Shown here piece after piece: positions 1-10,289 of a stretch of DNA of 64,000 nucleotides. Numbering within the stretch: the first letter of the stretch is position 1; each line of letters starts with the position of its first letter. The notes below the pieces were generated by a model. The model searched no databases and was not told where the DNA came from. It worked only from the letters and a program-made list of their open reading frames with translations. The translations under genes and the position numbers were made by a program. Source of the DNA: Saksenaea vasiformis B4078 (taxonomy: Eukaryota > Mucoromycota > Mucoromycetes > Mucorales > Saksenaeaceae); assembly GCA_000697055.1 (NCBI GenBank), contig JNDT01002335.1:1-64000 (forward strand), written 5' to 3'.

Positions 1-109
1 TGATGTGAACGCGGGAAGAAACATGAGAAGAATTCTAGTTGCCTACATGGAAAATGGACATCAGCTAGAGTCAAGACCCCTCTCATTACAACGACCGCAG
101 CAGCAACAA

Positions 110-376
110 CAACCGCCCCATATCGGGGCTAGGCAGTAAGGAACTGCCAACAAGCCTCTCGTTAGGCACCTGGTGTGCTGTCTTCGGGCAGGTAAGAATT
201 GCTGTCACGTTAAAAAGAAACTTACGTCTTACTTCTCCGTGACTTAAGTGCACTGGAGAAACCCTCATAACATGCCACTCCCGAAGCTCATTGAGGGTAG
301 GTTAGCAGCTAATTTAGAGTCTTGGAGCGGCGACCTAACCGGTCGCCATCCTATATAATAACAAGCCTTCGGGCTC
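110..376 (+). other. Stem-loop-rich segment, candidate structured RNA
   Basis: No protein gene is convincing here. The plus strand holds a close series of perfect or near-perfect stem-loops. They are a 5-bp G/C stem at 115-129, a 6-bp stem at 132-148 (GGCAGT/ACTGCC), a 4-bp stem at 154-167, and a 5-bp stem at 178-191 closed by a cTTCGg tetraloop. A 7-bp stem lies at 329-347 (GGCGACC/GGTCGCC) and a second cTTCGg hairpin at 364-375. AATAAA follows near 376. The two UUCG loops favour plus-strand RNA. It could be a non-coding RNA, the 3' end of a retroelement, or the far end of the Fanzor element on the opposite strand. Confidence 0.35.
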
Positions 377-567
377 AATAAAACAGAGACAATCATTCAC
401 GTCCAAAAGAAAAGTCTTCAGTGTTAAGGTTAAAAGGCGAGGGAGATTGCCCAAATTAAAGTCTACACCACACAGCGTTTATTAGATAATCCAGTCAATT
501 AACCCAAATAACAAGTCCCGTAAATCACATGTTCCTCATCATCTGTGGCATTTGGATGTGGTCTCAT

Positions 568-653
568 GGCGCGGTTTAAATAATTTTTGCGCCGTTCGGG
601 AATTAAAAATTCCGCGTCGACGCAAAGAACATTTTCAAACGTGTGAAAACACG
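568..653 (-). other. Hairpin cluster just downstream of the Fanzor stop
   Basis: Four inverted repeats follow within about 100 bp of the Fanzor stop codon (665-667 on the minus strand). They are a CGTGT/ACACG stem with a 4-nt loop (640-653), the 10-nt palindrome GCGTCGACGC (614-623), a 6-bp GGAATT/AATTCC stem (599-613), and a GGCGC/GCGCC stem (568-593). TnpB and Fanzor guide (omega) RNAs are encoded from the 3' end of the nuclease ORF into the element end, so this is the expected place for such an RNA. That assignment is inference; only the inverted repeats are seen. Confidence 0.4.
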
Positions 654-2374
654 AGTCCCGTGAGTCATACTTGAATTACTGTCTGTGCTTGACTTACCAC
701 CATCGTAATCCCGTGGTAACGGGGACCTGTGTCGCACCAACGTTGTTGTTTTAGTTGGAGTCGTATAAACCCTGACGTACCTGTTACCGGTGGATCACGG
801 TGGAAAGGAAAAGGTTGGCCAGTGTGAAAGTGACTGGTTTGATCAAAGCATGGTAGAGTACGCCCTGTAAGCAGTCTAGCTGCTGCAGCGACTGCAATGC
901 ACTCAGCAGCTTGAACATCACGATTCTGTGTATTTCGTTCTGCTCTATACGAAGGGCACTCGGGATTCATACAGAGGGAAGAACCGTTGTTGGATACTGT
1001 TTTCCAGCCCCCGTTCACCATTTTACGCTGCTTCGGATGTACGATCAGGTTGAAACACGTGCTACAAGTTTGAGAAGTCATGTACTCATTGGTCATTGCC
1101 ACAGGAAGATATCGTCGATGCCGCTTGCGGAACTGTTCGCCACCCCGTCTTACATGCCCTTTGACTCGCGAACCTACGGTTGTGCCTGCGCTGCCAATGC
1201 ACATGATTACTGTATTTGGTGCCTTCGTATCTGCTCTTGCCCGATCAGATACAAATCTGCGCTCTTGCGATGTGAAACGGTCTTGAACTGTTTTGTTGAA
1301 TAACTCACGAGTTATGCTCTCCTTGCAATTTCGCTTGTTGTGATAGAAGTCCCGCAGAGTTGATCGGACTTTCAGTGCTTCTACATACCGTTGGAAGACA
1401 TCTGTCATTGTAACAGCCGTGTCCATGCTGTTCGATGCCAGAATTTTTTCGGCTTCTTGTATTTGCGGTGTTCTGCTTTTCTCCTTGAAAGTTTCTTAGC
1501 GTGTTTTCGATGGAGTGTCTTCTGATTGATCTCGGCTGTGATACGAAAACATCTGATAGGTGGCGGTTCCGGAGAACGTTCAGAGAGGGATCGATCTCCC
1601 TCTATGGAGACATCATCGGTCATGTCCACCTCCATAGGGTCATCCACCTCCATTGAATCGTCATTGTGCGTCTCTGCGAGCAGTGAAAAGCGGTTATACT
1701 GTTGGATCTTGTTGTCGTATTGAGCTTTTGTCAAGCGGATCGTCGTGGCCATTGTCACAAGCCCATAGTCGGTGCCACCGAAGATGATCTCGCGACCAAT
1801 CCTCGTTGATGCTGCCACCAGTTCCGAAACATCAAGTTTCTCACACGCCTCTTCACAACCAGGAACTTCAATCGTGGGTGGCGGACAAAGGAGTGTCTTG
1901 CTTTCCGTTTCCTTCGTGGATGTTTCGCCCTTTTTTTTTTTGAGTCAGCATGATCAAGTGTATGCTCCAGATATAGATCCATGACTTACACGTATCAATT
2001 TCCACCTATTCCCTCGTGCAGCTTTTAGTTGAAGCTTGGCTCTGAGAACCTTGGTCTGGCAGGTTGCACGGACCATCTTCAGTTCCTTCAATACCCAATA
2101 GAGAACTTGGCTTTCCGATGCAAACTGGTGGGGTTGGACGGGAGTGGATGCACCAGTAGTAGCTACGTCTCTCATGTTTTTCAGGAACCGTTTTTGTTTT
2201 TTTACATCACCGTCTGCCTTGCGGAGCCTTGCGGCCTTGTTCTTTAAATCCTTGCTGAGATCCTTGATAATAGAGTCCACTGTGCTCAATGTGTCCCTCA
2301 TCTCAGAGGTAATCTCGTCTCTGGTCTTCGTGTTTCTTGCGGTCGACTTGTGCTTCTCGTCTCGCATTATAGTA

Positions 2375-3716
2375 CACTCCTAGAAAGAAAGTCTGTCTAC
2401 ACTTGAGTAAACTCCGCCTACCCCATATCTTATGCTTTATCTTTCTCCACCACTTTTGCTTTGTAACATTATACACGAGGCCCATATTATGGCAGAAATA
2501 AGATATATCATATATTATAAATGTGTATGAAGCTTTTGGGGAAGATCTAGTAGCTCGTGTAGCCACCATTCGCTTCAATAACTTCTCTGCATCTTTTCCC
2601 CATTGATGCGACTAGATTCTGGCAAACACTCTGCGGCATCGCGTGCCATTCTTCCAACACAGCCTCCTCCAACTGCTTTGGATTTCTAATCAAATGCCTT
2701 CTCGGTGCCAAACGGCGCTCAACTTCGTTCCAAAGATGTTTGATCGGATTCAAATCGGGGCTCTGTGCTGGCCATTTTACCATCACAGACACTCCGTTTT
2801 CTTCCTTCCATTGCCTCGCTTCCTTTCCTGTATGGCTTGAAGCGCCATCCTCTTGAAAAAGGAGATCTTGCGTGTTGTTATCGTCTAAGAATGGAAGCAG
2901 GTATCTTTCCAGGACATTAGTGTACGCGGCCTGGTTCATTCTCCCTGGAACCAGTGATAGGGCCAACTCCAGCAGCAGTAAAGCAGGTCCAAACCATCAC
3001 TGAACCACCGCCATACTTGGTTGTACCTGTTATATGTTCTTTAAGAAGTGCTTCTCCACGCTTCCGCAGCACTCGTTTCCGGCCATCGTTGCCTGAGACA
3101 CGGAATCGGGATTCATCTGACCAAATGACACTTCCCCATTGTTGATCAGTCCAATTGAGGTGTTCCTTGGCCCATGCAAGTCTTTTCTCTTTGTGTTTTT
3201 CTGTTAGACTAGGTTTACGCCTTGGTCTACACGAAGAAAAACCAAGATCATGGACGGCATGACGAAATGTCGGTAGCGAGACATTTACACAAGTTGCGGA
3301 GAATTTGTAGTGATGATCAACCAAAGGGGCAAAACGATCGTGACGGATCGAGCGTTCAATGAGACGTAATGATCGTTCTCTAAGCTTTCTCAGTCTTCCC
3401 GTTCTAGGTTTCGACGCGGTAGTTCCAGTTTCATTGAATCTTTTTACTATTTTTTTTTGGACCGTAGATCGATCCAGTCCCCTGGACTTAGCGATTGTGC
3501 CATACGACATTCCAGCCTCCCTCATGCCCACGATGATCGCACGCTCTTCCACTGAAATTTCAGTATCTGGTTTGCGAGTGTTGTTAGAGATATCCTGAAG
3601 AGGCATAGTAGCTAGTTTACGAGAGAAGTGAGAAAAGTCGAGTGATATTCCTATCCTACGCGTTTTACACTTCGCGGAGTTTATTCAAGTGTAGACAGAC
3701 TTTCTTTCTAGGAGTG
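2375..3716 (-). mobile_element. Tc1/mariner element nested in the Fanzor gene
   Basis: This is a 1,342-bp element with about 43-bp terminal inverted repeats starting CACTCCTAGAAAG at both ends, flanked by duplicated TA (2373-2374 and 3717-3718). Its TIR shares the AAGTCTGT core with the intact element at 47781-49120. It carries one transposase-derived region on the minus strand. Removing it rejoins the two halves of the Fanzor coding region in one frame for 20-odd codons before another frame break, so it is a later insertion into that gene. Confidence 0.92.
2547..3606 (-). pseudogene. Tc1-family transposase, frameshifted and missing the catalytic Glu
   Basis: Two overlapping frames (2917-3606 and 2547-2966) together cover a Tc1 transposase. 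The first has an N-terminal paired HTH region (MPLQDISNNTRKP start, GMSYGTIAKSRGL) and the first catalytic Asp in VIWSDESRF. The second has the second Asp in LFQEDGASSH and the C-terminal PDLNPIKHLW. A single-base frame break lies near 2950. The third acidic residue, Glu in the family signature NPIEH, is Lys here, so the enzyme would be dead even without the frameshift. The intact relative at 47891-48949 keeps the Glu. Confidence 0.85.
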
Positions 3717-5977
3717 TATGAGGTGGACGGATTCACAGTTTCTTTGAGGACCCCCTGCATGTGGACAGCTCCATTTGGCAAGTACATGATCCTGTGGTCA
3801 AACTCCAACTTGTACGAAGAGCAGATGTTGTGAATCTCCTGAATGTCGAAGAAAGATGCAAATGTGTCTTCCTTGTTATGAGTAGCCCAGTCAGCCGATG
3901 TGATTGGAAGGTTATGTCTGTCCCTAATGATATAACCATCTTCCCGTGCAGAAGATGCCACGATTTCAAACAGAGTGCGAGCATCCAGAGGCAGCGCATG
4001 GATTGATGCCGGGCTTACAATGGGACAAATCTCTCGCGTATAGGCACTGTATCCAGCTACGCGTTGGACGATGGTTGAGATCATCACCAGAGGCATATGC
4101 AGCATAATGCATCGTGGCGCATCCTTATCTGGTATGAAATGCTGTAGTAACTTGCTGATGTTCGTGACAGCGCCCATCTCTTTGGCAGTCAGTTCCTCAC
4201 TGCCTTTCCATGCTGAACGAACCTTTTCCTCGAAGGTATTGTCGACCTTTGTGTTGGACAGAAGAAGTTTTTTGGTCAGCGTCTTTAGTGCATTGATTTT
4301 TCGGCTGGAACTTTCCGATTCACCCGGTTCTTGCTTCTCGCCTTCGCTTTCATTTTCTTCTTCTACCTCCATCTCAAGCAGGGCCTCAACTACACACTCT
4401 TCATTCATGCCACTTTTCAGCATCTGTTCAGCGGTATTATCTTGCGATTCATCAGCATTGTTCTTCTGGATATCATCTCCCTCAGCTTGCTGAGTTCCTG
4501 CATCGGTGTCCAGCGGCGGACCTTTTTTGTGTTCCTGATACATGGCAGCCCGTCTTTGAAAAGAAAGCTCTGCTCGTCGTTGCCACTCATTCCTTTTGTT
4601 CTGAGGTGCGGTAGCGTCTGTGGCTTTACTCAAGCATTTGTTCATGTATCGAGTTTCACGTCGTAACAGCTGATGCGTAGCACTTCTTTTCTTCGTCGTT
4701 GGGGCCTTTCGTTCTTTGGCTTCTTTGGCTTTCCTTGCAACCAGTTCTTTATACTTGCTTTCTCGGTTTGGTGCCAAATGGACTCTCAGATAGATAAGTA
4801 CGAGGCGATTGAGACAGCGTCCAAAGATATTTCCACTCCAGATGTTGCGCAGATTTGTCGAGAATGCGACAAGTTGCTATTGGAGTGTGTAACTGTAACC
4901 CGCAGGAAGTGGTGTGGTTTGATTTCCCGGGACCGCAAGTTCTTCTCATGTCTTGTTCTCTTTCGGCGTGTTAGACGAGAGATGCTTCGTATGCATGTAC
5001 TCTACATGCGGGAACTCGAACATCTTTGTGATATCGTGACCTGAGAGTTTCTCCATGTTCGCGCTTGGGAGGGGCGCTACTGGGATAATGCCATCTTCGC
5101 GGATATACTCCTTCTGTCTCTGTGCGCCAGATGGCAAGAAATCTCCAATACGAGGTAGCCAGCCAACGGAGTTGCCTTTCTTGATATCCACAGTACCATC
5201 TTCGGCGATGTTAATACAGAACCCTCGCTCCGCTGTACCGATCATCACCGCTCGGGTGACAGCTGCAAGTGTGGCTGCATAATCCGTTGCCACCATTGCT
5301 GTATTGTCGAGTCTTCGAGTGAAATCTCGCACATCAGGCTCGTTGGGAAGTGTTCGCAAGATTCGGGTCAGCTTCGATGGACAGGTCCTTGTTTTCTCAA
5401 TAGCCACCTTAGATCCCATCTTCTTTCGCCGCTCATGCTCTTCCTGATAGCGGGGATAGGCACTGTAGCCCTGCTGCTTGTACGCGTAAAATTCGTGTTG
5501 GACGAAGGCTTTCCAGTCAGCAAGCACTGTGTGGGCTGAACCAAGGCTCTTTCTGACAGTGCCTGGTTCATGTCTCCCAATATCATCAGCCCTGGAAAAG
5601 AGACCTCTTAGAACGCGTGTGACATCCACATTCTGGCTATATATGTCTTGCCAGGCATCTTCCGTAAGTTTCTTTTCTTGGCTGGCGAGTCCGCGGAGGG
5701 CACTTTCAACGTTGGCAGACAAGTGAAGCGGGAAGGCTATACGGACAACCTCTTGACATGTAGCTCGACTCAGTTTGGAGACGCTTCGTTTCGGTGCTGC
5801 CTGTCCAGAGGCACACCGCTCAGGATACGGGGTCTCGACAAAGGTAGTAGAGGAGTTAGGATCCCAGCTGACGCGGAGGAAGCTTGAACAGCTTTTTTTC
5901 GTCTTTTCGATTTTGCCTTCTACGATATGAATTAGGGCTATGTATAATTAGCGCCTATCGCAGGTACTTACCTCCAT

Positions 5978-7641
5978 GTTTTATATATTCACTATTTCTC
6001 TTTCAGATAAAGGAAAGGATAAAGTTATGCGAGGTAAGACAAACAAGTGAGAGTGACTTCTGCTTTTTTTTTTTGGACGACAACTGTAGAAGCAGTCGTA
6101 TTCTATTCGATAATGAGACCATTAGTTCACTGTTTGTCAAAGCTCCACCTCATTTTACCCACTGTTTCTATGATGGTACGTCTTCCTGGCACAAAAGACA
6201 AAAGACAGTGTATACAATGAGTTTGGCAAATTATCTACAGTCTGTCAGTTGTATTCGATGAAGAGTTATATACTTAACTTACGGTAAGTGATTTTGTCTT
6301 CTCAGAAGCAAGTTAATAAAGAACAGTGATAGCAAAATGGGGTCCTATGGTCCTGATTTTACAGACTATTAGTACAGTCTCCAGTCAACACAATTGTATA
6401 GTTAACATACCGGTATGTAAGAGCTTTCTTTTGATCGCAAATTAGATGTCGTGAAAAATCGAAAGAAATGTGGTAATGAACGAACGGATGAAGAAAGGTG
6501 GTAGTGAAAGAAAGGAGAAAGAAACCTCCTTCAACAGCTACAGACAATGAATCGGTGGAACTGAGAGCGGATAATGAAATAAATGCAGTGGAGAAGTCCA
6601 TTAGCTCATGATCAATATTCTTTGTATTTTTCAAGAATGATGAGGCGTTTATGAGTTGCATAACGCATGGGTTCGGTAACCACGATCCATAGTTAGTTTA
6701 TTCACTATACCATATTCATCGTTTGTTGAATTTCAACAATCGGTTCTGTTCTAAGCTTTGTTAACGTACTATCAGAGATAATTGAGGTCCATGATAATGT
6801 TCACAGCCTATTTGGTTGTCGACTCATGCCTCCCGCAACAGATCGAGTGATATGTGAAAAAGTACGCTCCTACTTGTTCTATCAGGGATGCTAGATATAA
6901 ATCCGGCGTATACGGATGGATCTATGCCTTAATACTTATAGTAAGTATCATGAAGTATCTCAGGCATTAGTTTCTGACAAGAAAGTGCACTACAATGGAC
7001 CACCTGCGGTATATAAAAAGTCGATCATTGGTCTACTTGCTGTAGATAGAAAGGAACATAGCTCTCAACCCCGGTTACAATACATTGTCATCATGATAGT
7101 CAACTATCCTACACCAGTCGTCAACGACAGCACAGCGCTACAACCGCGCTGACCCGAGAAATCTTAAGCAGAAAGCCCGCAAGAAGAAACGAAGTCGCCC
7201 CCGCCCCAAAGGAATTCGACTACAACTGTTGAAGCCTTAGATAGATCCCTAGATGCCTACATAACAAACCAAAAACAAATAAACTGCTTTGTAAAAGAAT
7301 ACCAACAACAATGACATCTGCACTGCGTCGGCGCGCTTATGTTCTTTTGGCCAAACTTAAGAAAGGAACTATGATATTCTAGGAGTATAGTAGGGAAAAG
7401 TCGTGACATGATTCTCGTCTGCGAGAAAGATAACAATGACAAAGGCCATGGAGAGTTTTGACGGAATTGCAAATGAACTGGAGGAAGCGCATTGATCATA
7501 GAGGAGAAACCGGTCTGACGTTTTGTTGGTTTGTTCCTAAAATGGTTATAGAAGTATGTTATCGGGAGTGTAAAAGTGAAAAAAGGGAATTTACTACAGT
7601 TTATAGGATTTCCAGGGGTGATCCGTGTCTCTGTGATTATC
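5978..7641. other. Stretch without a recognisable gene
   Basis: No convincing gene was found. A short lysine/arginine-rich frame ends at a stop near 7239 on the plus strand (KARKKKRSRPRPKG) and could be the tail of an eroded coding region. The rest is AT-rich with small unrelated open frames. The right end is probably the downstream flank of the decayed transposase that starts at 7642. Confidence 0.3.
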
Positions 7642-9011
7642 CTATAGCCCTTTTGCTTCATTTTTACAGCGCAAAAAGAACGATACAGCATGTCGAATCC
7701 ATGCCTGGCAGTCTAATAGGGTCACTCTGTTCACTGACTCACGGATTCGATCCGTAAGTCGATCGTCCACTTTCAGCACATTTCGCCTAATACCTGCTTT
7801 TAACTTTGACCAAAATTCCTCAATAGGATTAAGAAAGGGGGAATATGGTGGTAAGTACAGACAGTTATAGCCTCTACTCTCAATCAGATTGCGGACGACT
7901 GCAGGTGTGTAAATTAGGGCATTATCCACTACGATGTAATGGCCTTTCATATTATTTCTATCCAACACATCTATTACATTTGATATATAGGACAGAAAAT
8001 GTCCTGTTCGTGTACCAATCCGACCATTAACTGTCTTCGTTTGTTTTCCGTTAAATTTTCTCTTTTTGGACATAGATACAGCCTGAGGCTTTCTCAAAGA
8101 TACATCTACTACTCCAGCCTCAGAAATGGCGCCTAATACAGTAACCTTGACTCCCTTTCCGGTTGGTATAGTGCCTTTCGCTGCAGTTCCGTTCGCAGAG
8201 CGGCCAAAATTTCTTTGAGTATGCAGGTTAAAATCTGCATCATCGATAAAGAGGCAGTTCTCAGTGAAGTCCAAGACTTGCATCGTTTCTCATTGAGCAA
8301 CTTTATATTTTCGCAAAGTTATCACCCCATCATAATTCCTCGCTGCAGGAACCTCTTTCAAGTTTTCGAACATTAGATGACATTTATTGACTAAGTCTTC
8401 AGACGTCTCATATCAGATCCTTTGTATATCAGTCAGGATAGGACGGGATTTCTGTCGATGTAATCTGCAAAAAACTGGGAGTGAGCTTCAGTCAGCTTCC
8501 CATAACATCTAGTACGAGGCTTTCTCTGAACACCAGGTATACACTGTTCTTCATCCCAGTTGTATGTTTCGATATAATGGCTGAGCCGTTCGGACATCTA
8601 TACCTATGATAAGCGTTGCTTTCTTTGCTGTTCATCCTTCTTCAATCACCAGATCAAACATCTTTTTGATTTGCTGCGGGTGTATTTTCTATAGGAAGCT
8701 CTCGTTCTAGCTTTATGCTTACGCTACACACATAGTCTGTCTGGAAAGTGGATAAAGCCTGTTAAGATTTCATCTCTGTTATCATCAGCAAATATTGAGG
8801 CTTTTGTCAATGTATGCATTCGCATAAGGTTGATGTCTACATGACTACCTCCTTCCCGCCATCTTTCAGTTAAAACGAATGGATTTGAACGAGACAGTTC
8901 TGTCTACTCATTTTGTATATCATCCGCAGACATATCAACGTCGAATGAGGCGACATCATTTACATTCGATGGAGCGCCATCAACCTCTATGTGTTCGCGT
9001 AAAGCGTTCAT
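7642..9011 (-). pseudogene. IS630/Tc1-type DDE transposase, N-terminal half decayed
   Basis: The open part (7642-8283) is the DDE catalytic domain. It has the first Asp in CLFIDDADFNLHTQRN, the second in HYIVVDNALIYT and the Glu in FLNPIEEFW, with DD34E spacing. Upstream on the same strand the helix-turn-helix region can still be read (QQIKKMFDLVIEEG, then GIDVRTAQ) but is interrupted by several stop codons. An ATG-led stretch begins near 9011 (MNALREHIEVDG). This is a degraded copy of a transposase family that recurs in Mucoromycota. I could not define terminal repeats. Confidence 0.75.
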
Positions 9012-9133
9012 ATCGAAGAAGTAAAAGATGAGTTTGCTACCACCCTTTTCTTTGCAAATGGCGGAGTTCATGCAACGCAAAATTCATTAGCAGCCGGCGC
9101 AAAGTCACACGCAAAATACTGTATGTCCAAAGT

Positions 9134-10039
9134 CCCTCCGGTTTTTCACGTCTCTTAGCAAGCCGCCTGTACGCCCAATTCATCCGACCCAAATTAGAAT
9201 ATGGTCTAGCGATCAGCTCATTCACCAAAACGCAACTCCAGGAAATAGAACGTGCCCAAAACACATGCCTACGCATGATCTATGGTGCCCGCGCCAACTC
9301 TGAGACCAAGGTGATGCGCCATCTCGCAAAGCTACCTAGCATGCGCGAGAGGACTGCCATCCTACAGGCAAAATTCCTGCGCCGAGCCCACTACCTTCCG
9401 GAAGACGCACTACTCACACACCTCCGACCCCTACTCCTCTCCCCATCCACCTCCCACTGGAACAAACTCTGCCGCACACCAGTTTGGCAAATTGTTCCGA
9501 CACCAGAAACTGCCTCTATCAAGGTTTTCCGAGAGACTACCCGCAAATACCTGCGTGATACACACAAGACCATGATATCAGGCCCAATTGGCGCCAAGAC
9601 CCTGACTGCCTGTCGACAAACACTCTGCGTGGATCCCATCTTGTGGCTCCCCATGACGCGACGAGATCGCAGCCGCTGCATACGATGGCGACTGGCATGG
9701 CTCCCTGGTGGCAAGAAAAAACCCTGTGCCTCTTGCGGCCATGAGAACTTCAACAAACAGCACGCCACTGTCTGCCTCCGTATGCATGCTCGCTTAGGTA
9801 TCGCGCGTCGAAAGACAGATGATCCACTATCCTTCGCCCTCAACCTGCTTCCCCAATCACTATCGCAATCACCCCGCCGCCGTCAGCAGCTTCACACACT
9901 CTGGCCGGGGGTCTGTACCATTCTCGCTGAACTGGATGCACACCAACACCCAGGGTCAGATCCTCGACAATACTACGATCCAGATCCGGGACAGGCCCTC
10001 CTACAGTGGCTCGATTCTCCTCCTCTTGAACCAGGCTAG
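9134..10039 (+). pseudogene. C-terminal fragment of LINE reverse-transcriptase polyprotein
   Basis: The frame reads LYAQFIRPKLEYGLAI and IERAQNTCLRMIYG, the thumb/connection region that follows the catalytic palm of LINE reverse transcriptases. A cysteine-containing tail follows (CASCGHENFNKQHATVC, a likely CCHC-like knuckle). The endonuclease and palm domains are absent because of the 5' truncation, so it cannot act alone. The frame stays open to its natural stop at 10037-10039, which suggests a fairly recent insertion. Confidence 0.75.
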
Positions 10040-10276
10040 ACTCCTCAAACTGACACCTTCCTCTCTTTGCTTTCTTTTCCCTCTTTCTCTTCTCCCCTTT
10101 TCCCTCTTAGTCCTTATACTATCCGTTCCTTTTACCCCACACCCACGACCTTTTCCCTGTCTCTCCACAGGGTTTTTCCTCCCCCCCTCCCTTCTGAGCT
10201 GTCACGAGCAAATATGTCTGACCAAGACGCCGTGTTCAAATGTGACGTTAAATAAAAACCAAAAAAAATTTTAATC
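9134..10276 (+). mobile_element. 5'-truncated LINE (non-LTR retrotransposon) insertion
   Basis: The 13-bp direct repeat GTATGTCCAAAGT flanks the segment (9121-9133 and 10277-10289). The insert begins abruptly inside reverse-transcriptase coding sequence and ends with AATAAA and an A-rich tail (10252-10268). A 5' truncation, an A tail and a 7-20 bp target-site duplication are the hallmarks of LINE insertion. The empty target aligns with the paralogous gene copy near 14370-14410, so the LINE landed in the first copy of that duplicated gene. Confidence 0.85.
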
Positions 10277-10289
10277 GTATGTCCAAAGT

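Larger units (their letters stand above)
665..5977 (-). pseudogene. Fanzor-type (eukaryotic TnpB-like) RNA-guided nuclease, broken by a Tc1 insertion
   Basis: Parts of one long gene run down the minus strand. The C-terminal open frame (665-1426) has the TnpB/Fanzor zinc ribbon (TSQTCSTC, then CMNPEC) followed by NRDVQAAECI, the RuvC-III aspartate motif. The next frame up (1405-1818) has the RuvC-I motif IIFGGTDYGLV. A 60-nt intron (1930-1989; GTAAGT donor, CTGAC branch, AAAG acceptor) joins it in phase to the 1954-2367 frame. Beyond the Tc1 element (2375-3716) the N-terminal region continues at 3719-5722 and probably to an ATG at 5977 behind another small intron. Damage seen: the Tc1 insertion, a frame change after it, a one-base frame break in an A6 run near 1446-1451, and in-frame TGA (4946-4948) and TAG (4877-4879). 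Read through these, it would exceed 900 residues, which suits Fanzor1. Family certainty is good for the C-terminal half. The N-terminal half is assigned by collinearity. Confidence 0.72.

Noticed and set aside
1..30. TGATG...GAAAC resembling a hammerhead ribozyme core
   Set aside because: The intervening sequence does not form stem II and the stem I partner is absent.
180..205. TTCTTACCTG on the minus strand, resembling the U1 snRNA 5' end
   Set aside because: Only the splice-site-complementary decamer matches; downstream sequence lacks the U1 stem order and an Sm site.
911..1303. Plus-strand 130-codon open frame
   Set aside because: It is the antisense shadow of the Fanzor zinc-ribbon region; composition is Cys/Arg-rich without a motif.
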